From assembly GCF_019402665.1 (NCBI RefSeq), contig NZ_VSST01000010.1, positions 1 through 64,000 of the forward strand: 64,000 nt of DNA. The letters are read 5' to 3'. The notes under the pieces were generated by a model, which was not told where the DNA came from, did no database searches, and saw nothing but the letters and a program-made list of their open reading frames with translations. Position 1 is the stretch's first letter. Each line of letters begins with the position of its first letter. This stretch comes from Bradyrhizobium canariense. GTDB taxonomy: Bacteria > Pseudomonadota > Alphaproteobacteria > Rhizobiales > Xanthobacteraceae. Both the position numbers and the translations under genes were made by a program. Shown here piece after piece: positions 37,997 through 48,389 of this stretch.

Positions 37997-38409
37997 TCTG
38001 GAATCATTTTGTGCAAGATTCGCTCATCCGAGGGCCCCCTTAATCAACTTAGATCGCTCGAGCCGAAAGTCGCAAACGATGCGGCGAGCTCTGCAGCAAT
38101 AAAAAAAGCGCCCTATTGGCGATATAGCTGGCAGCGGATCCGCTGCTTCCTGAACCCGTCACCACCAGCGTGCCTTGTGTCGTGCAGACCGACCACGACC
38201 ATCTTCGCCCGCGCTCCTCTAAAGAAATAGTGAGGGGTGGAATTCAATCAGGCATTGATCAAGACAGCACGCCCATTCAAGGCGCTTGGTTGTTTTTGGT
38301 CCTCAAGAATCTAGAGCGACTTTCAAGCAAGCGTTCTCTAGGCGATGCCTGAGTGCCGCAAGCCTATCTCAGCGAACTCGGTCAATTCGCTAGTGCAGAA
38401 ATCACCTAA
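37997..38409. other. Gene-free stretch between dpaL-like and MarR relics
   Basis: Only short chance frames are seen. Confidence 0.4.
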
Positions 38410-38740
38410 AATAAATTTATCGAGTGCTTCCTGTTGTGCGGCGACGCATCGCGAGATGCTTGGAAGTCTCGTCCGTCAGCGACAGCTGTACGACCCGGTC
38501 ATCGCCTGTGCAGGGCTTGCGCCCGGGTAGCCGTCTTTCTCCAGCAGCTTTGAGGGTCAACGTGCATCATTTTGGACACCACGTTGGCCGGGAGACCGAC
38601 TTCTCTGTCCAACTCCGTTAAGGCCATCAAGATCATCCACTGTGGCCCAGTAATGCCAAGTACATCGCCCGGAAATTAGCGAAGTTCCTCCAGACACGAA
38701 TTGATCGATCTGATCTCGCACGTGAATCGCGGGACCACTT
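38410..38740 (-). pseudogene. MarR-family regulator relic
   Basis: Read leftwards, one frame gives DVLGITGPQWMILMALTELD then VGLPANVVSKMMHVDPQ, and another gives GDDRVVQLSLTDETSKHLAM, together forming the winged helix core (helix 3, recognition helix, wing) of a MarR regulator. At least two frameshifts and a missing C-terminus make it non-functional. It resembles the intact MarR at 61840 (SEPQWLILMAIDELDDGRGV), so both may come from one family. Confidence 0.75.
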
Positions 38741-39469
38741 CCTGAATCTCGGCAGAGCTACCGGCGACCTGTCTTGCTGGCTGGGTTAATCCGGCGGGAT
38801 CGTCTGTCTGTCTCCCCTAGGCGCAGATTAAAAATAGGGACAATGCTGTCCGCGCGAACCCAATCAAACTTCACAGCGCGCTTAGATCGTCGCTTCGCTA
38901 AACTCCCGATCAGCGTGGCGTCGCTTGAATCGCCGATGGCTGGTGGTCGGAGCGGCTAAAAAGCGATGCGACGAAGCCCGGCTTGCGTGAGAGCGCCGCC
39001 AGCCGAAATCACAGCAGCGTTCTGCATAAATGAATAGGGTGTCGGAGGTTTTGGTCATGGCAGATGAGGTGGGGCGACCGCTCAGTACCGTACCCCTCGC
39101 AACCGTTCTGCCGAGGTTCTTAAAGAAGTAGGGTGCCTGTTGGAGTCTGAGCATCATCCCGACAGGATTACCGGTCCGGAGATCCTTATTGCGGATCTAT
39201 CGGCTTGCCATACGGCCCCGCCGCTATCCAGACTGCTGGATGATGGTCCGACCAACAGAAGCGTCGCTCGAGCGAGCGTTGGATCCTCGTAGGCTATCTC
39301 TTCAGGCGAACGCCCCTTCAATCTCCGATTCGTGAGGCCTCGTTGCTCTTCTAGGTACCCTCCGCACGACGCGTGGAAGCAGAACTTTGGTCGCACGATC
39401 AGCCTTTTATCTCGTCTATCCGCCCGGCATGCCAGCGGACACGGCTGCGCAATCAACGACGTTTAGGCG
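38741..39469. other. Degraded stretch between two regulator relics
   Basis: Fragments with coding-like composition occur on the plus strand near 39030-39270 (VSEVLVMADEVGRPLSTVPL, then PDRITGPEILIADLSACHTA) but need a frame change at about 39128. I do not recognise the family. It may be the remains of a further gene. Confidence 0.35.
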
Positions 39470-39830
39470 TCTCTTAACAGGCGCCGGATTAGCCAGGGCC
39501 GAAGCTCATTTTCCTGGCCGATCGCCTCTCCGCGGGCGCGGCGAAACATCCCGGGCTTGTCATCCAACTGGTGCCGCTTCCGCGCACCTTCCCGTTGTCG
39601 AGGCGAGAGGCTGATATCGCCATCACGCTGGAGCGGCCCAAGCAGGGCGGCTGATACCGTCAAAACTGAGTGATTATACGTTGAGCGTCTATGCGGCGGA
39701 CACTTACCTTTCACGAGAAGGACCAATCAAAAGTCAGGCTGAGCTTGCGGGGCGGCTGTTCGTCACGCACGTTGAGGATACCAGGAGCTCGGCGCCCCGG
39801 TGTCAATCGCGGCCCGTGCCGATCGCAGAT
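39470..39830 (+). pseudogene. LysR-family regulator relic (effector domain)
   Basis: Plus-strand frames give [20 protein letters not shown] followed by [13 protein letters not shown], then in another frame [20 protein letters not shown] and [16 protein letters not shown]. These are consecutive parts of the substrate-binding domain of a LysR regulator (LVPL, READIAI, Y-x-SVYAA and VxHVED segments). The helix-turn-helix part was not found. It is followed by an intact M24 gene and may be the remnant of its regulator. Confidence 0.7.
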
Positions 39831-39997
39831 GCATCGCTCAGCGCCTGGAGCTCCGTCATTTCGAAATCCTGCGAAAATGAGCGCTCGACTGCAGGATTTC
39901 TGTCCACCACGCTATATTTTTGCTCTCGAACCGCGCGCGCGGTCTCTTATTTTAAGCTGGTTCGTAAGCCAGTGCAGCCGAAGATGGGGGAGCGTGA

Positions 39998-41152
39998 ATG
40001 CGTTTTGAAAATCGTGAATACCAAGCCCGCGTGGAGCGGTTGCGCGCGGAGCTGCGCGCCCGCAAGCTCGATGTTCTACTCGTCGATGATTGTGAAACAA
40101 CGGCCTACTACTTCAACTATGACGTATCGGTGAGCTTCTACCGTGCTGGCTTTATTCCCGTGGAGCGCGAACCATTCTTTGTGTTGAGGTCGTTGGACGT
40201 CGCGCCGTTGGCCGAACGTACTTGGATCAAGGACATCGTCGGCTATGCCGACTGGGAAACCCCAGCTACGGTCATTGCGGAGCAGTTTCGACGGCGTGGC
40301 CTCGATCGCGCGCGTATCGGCGTTGACCTAACGAGCCATGGCCTCACGGTCCAGACGTTCGAAGCGCTGAAGCGCGAGTTGCCGCAAGCCGAGTTTGTCG
40401 ACGTCGACGCACTGCCTTGGAAGATGCGCAAGCTGAAGTCGAAGGCGGAACTTGAAAATCTTCGCAGTGCCGCCGCAGTCACTGACGCCACGATGCAGGA
40501 AATCGTGAAGGCCGTGAAGCCAGGTTTCACGGAACGGGAAGCTGCGCGCATCGCTCTCGACGGATACCTCCGCCACGGAGGCGACCCCGGTCCACTTGGC
40601 GTGATCACTGTTGGCCGGGGATGGAATTTCTTGCACGGGAATCTTCATGATACGCCTCTCCAGCAAGGAGACGTTCTGCACGTCGAGCTCCTTCCGCGGG
40701 TCGAGGGCTACAGCTCTCGCCTGATGCGCAATGTTGTCCTAGGCGACATTCCTCCAGAGTTGGAGGTTCAATCGAGGAAGATGATCGAGCTGCAAGACAT
40801 GCAGATTGCAGCCATGAAGCCCGGCGCGATAGCGAAGGACGTAGATCGCATAATGCGGCAGGGCGCGATCGACGCAGGCCTTCGAAAAGATTACACCAAT
40901 AATACTGGCTATACCCTCGGTTACTATTCAAGTCGATTAATGCGTGCTGGTGACTTTACCTGGGTCTTTCTTCCAAACTCCGAATGGGTTCTGGAAGAGG
41001 GAATGGTCTTCCATATGTGTACCTCGGCCCGAGGCATCGCTATCAGCGAGACTGTCGTGGTTGGCCTTAACGGTGCCGAAAGGTTGAGCAAGTTGGAGCG
41101 TCGATTGTTTTCGAGCAATGAAGGCGTGACGCCAGCCAAAACCGCGGTTTGA
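39998..41152 (+). CDS. Creatinase-like M24 family hydrolase (ectoine-hydrolase/Xaa-Pro type), first copy
   Basis: The 384-residue protein has an N-terminal creatinase domain ([20 protein letters not shown] then [12 protein letters not shown]) and a C-terminal pita-bread domain ([20 protein letters not shown] near residue 145, then [20 protein letters not shown]). Metal-dependent M24 peptidases have two Asp in the last strand pair (D-A/G-x-Y then D-x-T-R-T); here these positions read Glu and Arg, so metal is probably not used, as in creatinase. Such enzymes cleave creatine, ectoine or another cyclic or N-alkyl substrate. The closest relative in the window is at 44849. The LysR relic upstream suggests loss of local control. 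Confidence 0.85.
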   Translation: MRFENREYQARVERLRAELRARKLDVLLVDDCETTAYYFNYDVSVSFYRAGFIPVEREPFFVLRSLDVAPLAERTWIKDIVGYADWETPATVIAEQFRRRGLDRARIGVDLTSHGLTVQTFEALKRELPQAEFVDVDALPWKMRKLKSKAELENLRSAAAVTDATMQEIVKAVKPGFTEREAARIALDGYLRHGGDPGPLGVITVGRGWNFLHGNLHDTPLQQGDVLHVELLPRVEGYSSRLMRNVVLGDIPPELEVQSRKMIELQDMQIAAMKPGAIAKDVDRIMRQGAIDAGLRKDYTNNTGYTLGYYSSRLMRAGDFTWVFLPNSEWVLEEGMVFHMCTSARGIAISETVVVGLNGAERLSKLERRLFSSNEGVTPAKTAV

Positions 41153-42285
41153 AGAGAGGGTGAGCTGACCGTATCGGACAAATATCCACCTCAGTTCAGG
41201 ACAGACGCAATACGTGCTGAAAGACCTGGACTGAGAAGCCTGTCAACTCCATTAAATGGTTCAGAAACTGCATGCGGGGTTACGCGCGAAAGCTTGAAGT
41301 CTTGTCCGTGAGCCGGATGCAAGAATCTGCCTGTCCTGTTTCATCGTGACCCTCGCGCCGAGCGGTTGCGTTCTCATCGAACCGATAGCCGGATATGTGT
41401 CCGATGCGGTCCGCCTTTCATCCGCTTCTTACTCGATGACGAAGGTAACCCATTTGCGTGGCGGTGTTTTGGGTGGATTGCCCAAGCGATGTTGTCGCTT
41501 CACTATTCGGGAAACCACGGGGTGGTCAAGTGCGCCTTAGTTGGCCACTGACAAGGACAACGCGGAAGGCAGGAGCAGGCGCTCGGATGGTTGTCGAGCG
41601 TTTCGCAATTGGAGTAGCTGTGCCGCAAATCCGAATGTCGTAAACAGTCATGTTAAGGACGCATGTCGTCAAGAATGACCGGTGGCTTGGTCTAGTAGTT
41701 CTGAGGCAAACTCAGCTCCCGGAAGCAAGCCATTGTTCGCCAATCCTTGTTTCAAAAAATCATCGGGCAACTGTCGGCATCGCAATTTGAATCTTTGTTG
41801 CGTCCCGAAGCGCGCCGCTTCTTCGCCGACCTGCGCGGCGGACCCATCTAAAAGTGACTCCACGTGAAGAATGCGACGTACACGTAATGATAAGACAGTT
41901 AGGCCCATCGATTCCCCTTGCTTTCATCGGCGACACATCTCGTGAATGGTTCCGTCTCATGCTCTCCCAGCAGGTCATGTGAAACGACTGGCATAGAGCG
42001 CTAGTGTTTCGCACGTTTCCTCGGTTCGCGCTGTTGGACATGTCGTACGTTTCGGCCCGGAAACTGTGCCCCAGCACCAAGGGCCGACAGGTCTGCCCGG
42101 TAGTCTTAGGAGCACTCGCATCTTCGCGCTGATAGGGTTGAAAATTGGGCGCCCCTCAAACGCGCAATGTTTCGGTATCGATGCGCAACAGGGCGTCAAT
42201 CGAGAACAACAGCAACACCCTTTGTTGTTTTCGCATCGCGAGAGCCCAGCAAGCCGAGCGACTGATATATATTCGGGGAATTACC
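41153..42285. other. 1.1-kb gene-poor stretch before folD
   Basis: No frame here could be assigned. Short frames overlap on both strands. The last 30 bases carry ATATATATTCGGGG before the folD ATG. Confidence 0.4.
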
Positions 42286-43278
42286 ATGATCGCTAGTCTA
42301 ATCGATGGGAAAGCCATCGCTGAGGCCCTTCGGGCCAGTGTTGCGCAAGAAGTGGCCATGCTCCAGGCCGAGTGCAACATCAGTCCCGGGTTGGCGGTCG
42401 TGCTGGTAGGCGACGATCCCGCTAGCTCTGTTTACGTAAAGATGAAGGCCAAGCAAGCGCGAGGCGTAGCGATAAACTCTCGGCAGTACCAGCTACCAAG
42501 CAGCGTTGGTGAAGCCGAGTTGATGAGGCTAATCGAGCAGCTCAACGCGGATGAATCCGTTGATGGCATTCTCGTCCAGCTGCCGTTACCGGAGCATATC
42601 GATCGCTCGCGCGTTCTGGAAGCGATCGATCCTGCCAAGGACGTAGACGGCTTTCATCCTTACAACGTGGGACGATTGACGGTGGGCCGGCCTGCTCTCG
42701 CCCCTTGCACCCCGCTAGGAGTTGTTCATCTCATCAAGACGGTTGTCAGCGACTTGCGCGGGCTCGACGTTGTTGTCATCGGTCGCTCGAACATCGTTGG
42801 AAAGCCCCTGGCGCTCCTGCTTGGGGATGCTGGCTGTACCGTGACAGGTGCGCAGCTCGAAACGCGAAACTTGCCAGACCTTTGTCGAGAAGCCGACATT
42901 GTCGTCGCCGCCTCAGGGTGCGCGGAACTCGTCCGTGGCCATTGGCTCAAGCCTGGTGTGGTCGTAATCGATGTCGGTATCAATCGTAGGATCGATTCAA
43001 CGGGCGCTGCCAAGCTTGTCGGAGATGTAGCTTTTGCCGAGGCGATTGAGCGCGCGAGCTTCATTACCCCGGTCCCAGGCGGTGTTGGCCCGATGACCGT
43101 TGCCTACTTGCTCGCCAATACCGTGGAAGCCGCCGTTTCGCGCCGAGGCTTGTTTTTGTTGGCAAGTCCTGGCAGGCGACAGGCTACGCTTTTCTCGAAC
43201 GCCACGCCCGGAGGCGAGGCTCCGCACGCCAATTTGCACTGTGCAAAATGCAAGGATCTGGACGTCAGCGCCGTTTAG
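42286..43278 (+). CDS. folD: Methylenetetrahydrofolate dehydrogenase / methenyltetrahydrofolate cyclohydrolase
   Basis: The 330-residue bifunctional enzyme turns 5,10-methylene-THF into 10-formyl-THF. It shows SSVYVKMKAKQARGVAINSR (catalytic Lys of the YxxxK site), DGILVQLPLPEHID, PAKDVDGFHPYNVGRLTVGR, VVIGRSNIVGKPLALLLGDA and [20 protein letters not shown]. FolD proteins usually end soon after that motif at about 285-300 residues; this one has a tail of about 35 more residues including LHCAKCKDLDVSAV. A 3' relic with the same tail lies at 14766-14985. The folate-linked demethylation genes at 15-21 kb need this step. Confidence 0.93.
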   Translation: MIASLIDGKAIAEALRASVAQEVAMLQAECNISPGLAVVLVGDDPASSVYVKMKAKQARGVAINSRQYQLPSSVGEAELMRLIEQLNADESVDGILVQLPLPEHIDRSRVLEAIDPAKDVDGFHPYNVGRLTVGRPALAPCTPLGVVHLIKTVVSDLRGLDVVVIGRSNIVGKPLALLLGDAGCTVTGAQLETRNLPDLCREADIVVAASGCAELVRGHWLKPGVVVIDVGINRRIDSTGAAKLVGDVAFAEAIERASFITPVPGGVGPMTVAYLLANTVEAAVSRRGLFLLASPGRRQATLFSNATPGGEAPHANLHCAKCKDLDVSAV

Positions 43279-43441
43279 CCATGTTTCGTGCAGTCGCACC
43301 GTCCGCGGTGCTTGACCGAACGGTGCACGGTAGGTGCGAGAAAAATGGCTCGCGCTTGTGAACTGCAGGCCAGCTCAATCTCGAGTACCTCTACGTATGA
43401 GAGTGTCGCTTGCTAAATCAACGTCTCGCTAAGGAGCTCAC

Positions 43442-44662
43442 GTGAGCGCGTACAATGGGCCAGTGTTTGAGATGGCCGTAAAACAATTCGAGGTGATCGC
43501 GGATTATCTATCCATCCCGGAAGATGCGAGGGCGCGGCTATTGATCCGAAGCGATGGCTCCACCGCGGTGTTCGAAGGTTATCGCGTGCAGCATCACCTC
43601 ACGCTTGGCCCGACGAAGGGTGGCACGCGGTTCGCCGCGAGCGTCGACCTCGGCGAGGTCGCCGCGCTGGCGATCTGGATGAGCTGGAAATGCGCACTGG
43701 TCGGGTTGCCCTATGGTGGTGCCAAGGGCGGCGTCACTGTCGACCCCTCGACCTTGTCCAGGCGTGAACTTGAAGCGCTTTCGCGGCGGTATATGCAGGA
43801 GATGATCCCATTCGTTGGACCACATACAGATGTGATGGCGCCTGACATGGGCACCAACGAGCAGGTCATGGCCTGGTTCATGGACACCTACTCGATGTAC
43901 AAAGGACAAACAGTTGCCGAGATCGTCACGGGCAAGCCTGTGAGCGCGGGTGAAACGCTCGGACGGCGTGAAGCGACAGGCAGGGGCGTGGCGCACTTGG
44001 TCCGTCGCGCCGCAGATGAACTAAAAATCTGCCTGGATGGTGCAACCGCTGTCGTCCAGGGATTTGGCAATGTCGGCTCGATCGCGGCACTGGAGCTGCA
44101 CAACAAAGGAGTCAAGGTCATCGCGGTCAGCGATCATACCGGCGCTCTTCATCGGCCTGCCGGCCTCGACATTCCAACGCTGGTTGAACATGCTGCTTCG
44201 CGAGGGAGCCTAGAAGGTTACTGCAAGGAGCACGGCCTAAATACGACGGACCTCCTGTCGTTGCCATGCGACATGCTCGTCCCCGCTGCCATGGAACGAG
44301 TGATCGACGCTAAGCTCGCCTCCAACCTGCGCTGTCGTATCCTTGCCGAGGGCGCTAACGGACCGACCACGCCCGAGGCCGACCAGCTCTTGGAAAAGCG
44401 CAGCGAGGAAATCTTCTTGATCCCGGACATCTTGTGCAACTCCGGAGGCGTCGTCGTAAGCTATTTCGAGTGGGTCCAGGACCTCCAGCGCTTATTCTGG
44501 GAAGAGGAAGAGGTTCATCCGGCGCGAGTACCAAGTCTTGGATCGGGCCTTCGACCAGGTGTTGGCACGCAGCAGGCGCGACAACGTGTTCAACCCGACC
44601 GCGGCTATGGCGATAGGCGTAGAGCGTGTACGTGGAGCGAAACACGTGGGCTATTCCCATAG
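43442..44662 (+). CDS. Glu/Leu/Phe/Val dehydrogenase, copy 2, C-terminus frameshifted
   Basis: GTG 43442 follows AAGGAG by 7 bases. The frame carries LTLGPTKGGTRFAA, LPYGGAKGGVTVDPSTLSRR (catalytic Lys), AVVQGFGNVGSIAALELHNK and LAEGANGPTTPEADQLLEKR then VSYFEWVQDLQRLFWEEEEV, all typical of glutamate dehydrogenase. After EEEEVH (about 44517) the present frame reads an unlikely Arg- and Gly-rich tail to 44662, while the next frame gives the expected RREYQVLDRAFDQVLARSRR and NPTAAMAIGVERVRGAKHVG to a stop at 44717. A one-base change has replaced the last about 50 residues; the first 358 residues, with all catalytic motifs, are intact. Confidence 0.85.
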   Translation: MSAYNGPVFEMAVKQFEVIADYLSIPEDARARLLIRSDGSTAVFEGYRVQHHLTLGPTKGGTRFAASVDLGEVAALAIWMSWKCALVGLPYGGAKGGVTVDPSTLSRRELEALSRRYMQEMIPFVGPHTDVMAPDMGTNEQVMAWFMDTYSMYKGQTVAEIVTGKPVSAGETLGRREATGRGVAHLVRRAADELKICLDGATAVVQGFGNVGSIAALELHNKGVKVIAVSDHTGALHRPAGLDIPTLVEHAASRGSLEGYCKEHGLNTTDLLSLPCDMLVPAAMERVIDAKLASNLRCRILAEGANGPTTPEADQLLEKRSEEIFLIPDILCNSGGVVVSYFEWVQDLQRLFWEEEEVHPARVPSLGSGLRPGVGTQQARQRVQPDRGYGDRRRACTWSETRGLFP

Positions 44663-44848
44663 TAACTTCATTGCTGCTCATAGTCTTGGTTCAAAGTCCA
44701 AGGGTCCGAGCGATTGAACACACAGCAGGCTCACGCGCTCCGGAGCGTTCCAGATGATAAATGGCCGGGGACAGGCGGCACGCCCGTTGACGGGAGAAGC
44801 ACTTCAGTATACAAGCAGAATACTCAACCAACGAGGCGGACGCTCACG

Positions 44849-46003
44849 ATGACGCTACATTTCAGCATGACGGAATATAAGGCCCGCATCGCGAGATGTC
44901 TCAAATCGATGGAAGCTAAGCGTCTTGACGGTATGCTGCTCTTCAAGCAGGAGAGCATGTATTACCTGACAGGATATGACCGGATCGGTTATCTCTCATT
45001 CCAAGTATTGTATCTCGACAGCAATGGGGCGGTATCGCTTCTCACCAGAACTCCGGATGCTGTACTGGCGCGGCAAACCTCAACAATCTCCGACATCGAA
45101 ATCTGGAAAGACCGCGAGGGTGTGAATCCCGCGGTTGCGATCAGGGAGTTTCTTGAACGCCGCGGTGCGAGCGGAAAGCAGCTGGGTGTTGAATATCGCG
45201 CTATTGGTCTCTCCACGCAGCGTGGGAAAATGCTCGATGAAGCATTGGATGGGTTCTGCGTGTTACGCGACGAGTCCGACCTCGTCGATCAACTACGTTG
45301 GTTGAAAAGTGCCGCTGAGCTCGAGTATGTGCGTCAATCGGCGGTTCTTTGTCACGCGGCGCTCGACGAAGCGAACCGCTTGTCTACGCCGGGCACCTTC
45401 GAGGGTGACATCTACGCGGCAATGAATGCCGCGATTTTACGCGGCGATGGCGATCCGCCGGGATCGGGAGTGTGGCCAATGGGGAGCGGAAAAACTGCGT
45501 TACTACTCAGATATCACTCCGGTCGCCGATATATCGGAGCCAATGACCAGATCACGCATGAATTCGGCGCTTCCTATAGACACTATCATACCTGCCTAAT
45601 GCACTGTGTTGTCACCGGCTCAATTGACCCGAGGCAACGAGACATGTTCGCGGCGTGCAAGGATGCGCTTGAGGCATGCAAGGATAATTGTCGGCCAGGT
45701 CGTACTTTCGGCGAAATATTTGATGCGCATGCGAACGCGTTTGCTAAGGCCGGCTATGCAGGGATATTTCCGAGCGCTATTGGTTACCATCTTGGTGCGA
45801 CATTTCCGCCGTCGTGGGCCGAGGAGCCGTTTATATATGCCGGTAGTCCTCTTCAGATAGAACCGAACATGGTCATATTTCTTCACATGATCCTACACGA
45901 TGAGGCCAACAACTTGGCAATGTCTGTCGGGGAGACCGTGCTCTGCACAGCCACCGGCCAGGAGCAACTTACCAATGCGCCAAAAGCGCTAGTTGTGAAT
46001 TAG
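44849..46003 (+). CDS. Creatinase-like M24 family hydrolase (ectoine-hydrolase/Xaa-Pro type), second copy
   Basis: The 384-residue protein begins MTLHFSMTEYKARIARCLKS, with GAGGCGGA before ATG 44849 (the in-frame ATG at 44714 lies in DNA without coding character). The N-terminal domain has MLLFKQESMYYLTGYDRIGY; the catalytic domain has YIGANDQITHEFGASYRHYH, GYHLGATFPPSWAEEP and MSVGETVL near the end. The usual metal-ligand Asp pair is replaced (Glu in HEFGAS, Thr or Leu in TCLM), while the late Glu is kept, which points to a metal-free creatinase-type mechanism. It has the same length as the 39998 copy and a 5' relic copy at 22150. It follows glutamate dehydrogenase 2. Confidence 0.87.
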   Translation: MTLHFSMTEYKARIARCLKSMEAKRLDGMLLFKQESMYYLTGYDRIGYLSFQVLYLDSNGAVSLLTRTPDAVLARQTSTISDIEIWKDREGVNPAVAIREFLERRGASGKQLGVEYRAIGLSTQRGKMLDEALDGFCVLRDESDLVDQLRWLKSAAELEYVRQSAVLCHAALDEANRLSTPGTFEGDIYAAMNAAILRGDGDPPGSGVWPMGSGKTALLLRYHSGRRYIGANDQITHEFGASYRHYHTCLMHCVVTGSIDPRQRDMFAACKDALEACKDNCRPGRTFGEIFDAHANAFAKAGYAGIFPSAIGYHLGATFPPSWAEEPFIYAGSPLQIEPNMVIFLHMILHDEANNLAMSVGETVLCTATGQEQLTNAPKALVVN

Positions 46004-46323
46004 AAAACTCCTGCAAAGGCAACGCCAGAATATAAGGACGGCTAGATACGAGGCGCCGCTCAATGATCTAGCTCCTCGACAAAACCCAGGCTGGCCGCAG
46101 CGCGCCTAGTGGCCGCCATTGCGGCGTTTGCCGCCCTAAGCGAACTCGAGCGACCACTTCTCATTGTCAGCGCCACAGTCCGTTCTATTGCTTCCTCCGC
46201 CAAGACTTGCTTCACCGCGATATGGGTCGCGCGTGATCGTGGGGCAGTTTTTTTATTAAAGAAGGATCAGGGTACGCATACGACGAAGGCCGCTTGATTG
46301 ACACATGCGCGCGGGGGGCGGGT
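46004..46323. other. Intergenic stretch before the IS66-type element
   Basis: No gene found. A TTTTTTT run at about 46249 is not preceded by a convincing stem. Confidence 0.4.
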
Positions 46324-46340
46324 AGCGCTATGATAGCGCT
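46324..46340. repeat. 8-bp perfect palindrome next to IS66 tnpC
   Basis: AGCGCTAT and ATAGCGCT flank a single G. It lies 10 bp beyond the tnpC stop codon and could be a terminator stem or part of the element end. Confidence 0.5.
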
Positions 46341-46349
46341 GCGTGAAGG

Positions 46350-47997
46350 TTAGGCAGCTTGCTGATCGGTAGGCTTGTCGGCTTGGAGCTTCCATTCCCA
46401 GGGCAGCAGTTCGTGCAGACGCAAAGCGGGAAGCTCGGCGATCCGGGCGAGGACGTCGGCGAGCCAGGCTTTGGGATCGACATCGTTAAGACGACAGGTG
46501 GTGATCATCGTCAGCATGATGGCGGCGCGGTCGGCACCGCGCAGGCTGCCGGCGAAGGTCCAATTGCGCCTTCCCAAGGCGATGCCGCGCAACGCTCTTT
46601 CGGCGGCGTTGTTGCTGAGGCAGATCCTGCCATCGTCGAGGAAACGGGCAAAGTCGACCCAGCGCCTGAGCATGTAATTCATGGGCTTCAGGACCTCGGA
46701 GGAGCGCGAGAGGGGTTCTCGCTCGCGCAGCAGCCAGGCGTGCATGTCGTCGAGCAGCGGCTTGCTTTTTTCCTGGCGCACGGCGCGCCGCTCGTCGGCG
46801 CCGCGACCGTTGATGGCGCGCTCGATCTCGAACAAAGCATCGAAGCGTCTGACCGCCTCCCACGCGATCGGAGAGACCGGTTTGCCCCTGTGGCTTTCCC
46901 GGGCGTTCTTCTCGATGTCGGCCAGCTCGAAGAACCCCCGCCGCGCATGGGCGAAGCAAAACGCAGGCGTAATCGGCAGCACCTTCTTCTGCGGATCGAA
47001 CAGCGGCTCGAAGCCGTTGTAGCAATCGGCTTGCAGGATACCGGCAAAGGCGGCCAGATGCTTCTGGGGATGCTCGCCTCGTCGGTCGCTCGAGGCGTAA
47101 TAGACCGCCGCTGGCGGCGCAGGCCCGGCGAAGGGCCGGTCATCCCGCACATAAGTCCAGATCCGCCCGGTCTTGCACTTGCCCTTGGCCAGGACGCGGA
47201 TGGTAGTGTCGTCGCCATGCAGGCGCTCGGCCGCGAGCACATGACGCTCGATCAGGTGGAAGAGCGGCATGATGGCGAAGGTCCCGTGGCCGACTTGGTC
47301 GGCCAGCGTCGACAACGGCAGGTCGATCCTCTCGCACTTGAAGCGCGCGCTCTGGCGGTTGAGCGGGATATGCATGCCGAACTTGTCGAACAGGATGGTC
47401 GCCATGCAATTGCGGGCCGATGAAGCCGCGCGGTGTGGCATGGAACGGCGCCGGCGGCTGGCTGATCTTCTCGCAATCGCGGCAAGTGAACTTCTCGCGC
47501 ACGGTCTCGATGACCTTGAACCGGCGCGGGATCTCCTCCAGCGTCTCGGTTACATCCTCGCCGAGCTTCGCAAGGCGCGCCCCACCGCAACAGGCGCAGG
47601 TCGTTGGCGCCTCAATGACGACTCGCTCGCGTTCGATGTCGTCCGGCCAGGGCTTGCGTACCGGCCGCTTGCGCGTGAAGGCGCGCACGCTCTGGGTCTT
47701 CGCCGCCGCGGCCTGAGCCGCAAGCTCATCCTCGCTCGCCGTGGTGGCGAGTTCTTCGAGTTCCAATTCCAACTGCTCGATCAGCCGCGCCGTGCGCTCG
47801 GAGCGCTGCCCGTACAGTTCGCGTTTGAACTTCTCGATCCGCAGCTCGAGATGCGCGATCAGCGCCGCGTTGTCCGACAGCTCCGCCCGCGCACTGGCCG
47901 CCATCGCCTCGGCTCGCAGCCGCGCCTCACGCTCGGCCTGCAGCGCTGCCAGGGCACTGACAAGATCCGATGGAAGGTCGTTCGGCTTCGATACCAT
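46350..47997 (-). pseudogene. tnpC: IS66 family transposase TnpC with a frameshift
   Basis: The N-terminal frame from 47997 contains the long coiled-coil leader (DLVSALAALQAEREARLRAE, RIEKFKRELYGQRSERTARL) and the zinc-finger-like CACCGGARLAKLGEDVTETL with CRDCEKI. Near 47430, at FHATPRGFIGP, one extra base moves the reading to the other frame, which continues TILFDKFGMHIPLNRQSARF, RLHGDDTTIRVLAKGKCKTG and ICLSNNAAERALRGIALGRR to 46350. The DDE residues are all in the second frame, so the enzyme is probably inactive unless the shift is an error. Confidence 0.88.
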
Positions 47998-48041
47998 GAA
48001 GCCATTGAATCAGATCAAGCACAGATTCAAACCCAAAACGG

Positions 48042-48389
48042 CTATCCGACCCGCGTCGGACGCTGGGTTTCTTGTGGGTTGCGCCAATCGATTCCGGACA
48101 ACAGGTAGCTCATCTGCGCCGGAGAGATCGTCACTGCTTCGCCGGCAACCGAAGGCCAGATGAACCGCCCTCTCTCCAGTCTTTTGGTGAACAGGCATGC
48201 TCCCTGGCCATCGTGCCAGATCACCTTCACAAGATCGCTTCGGCGACCGCGGAAGACAAACAGATGACCGCTGAGCGGGTCCTTGCGCAGCACCTCCTGC
48301 ACCTGGAGTGCCAGCGTCGGAAAGCCTCGGCGCATGTCCGTGTAGCCTGTCGCAAGCCACACGCGCGCGCCCGTCGGAACCGGGATCAT
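48042..48389 (-). CDS. tnpB: IS66 family accessory protein TnpB
   Basis: The 115-residue protein has the typical pattern [40 protein letters not shown] and [17 protein letters not shown] of IS66 Orf2 (IS66_Orf2 family). It overlaps tnpA in ATGA fashion. It is required for transposition with TnpA and TnpC, but its mechanism is not known. It appears intact. Confidence 0.92.
   Translation of the reverse strand: MIPVPTGARVWLATGYTDMRRGFPTLALQVQEVLRKDPLSGHLFVFRGRRSDLVKVIWHDGQGACLFTKRLERGRFIWPSVAGEAVTISPAQMSYLLSGIDWRNPQETQRPTRVG

Noticed and set aside
39930..39943. ACCGCGCGCGCGGT palindrome before the first M24 gene
   Set aside because: A GC alternation of this kind occurs often by chance in such DNA and has no link to a regulator.
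46240..46260. Terminator in TTTTTTTATTAAAG
   Set aside because: No stable stem precedes the T run.
47269..48108. 279-codon plus-strand frame over IS66 tnpC
   Set aside because: It is an antisense shadow of tnpC with a low-complexity Arg/Leu composition.
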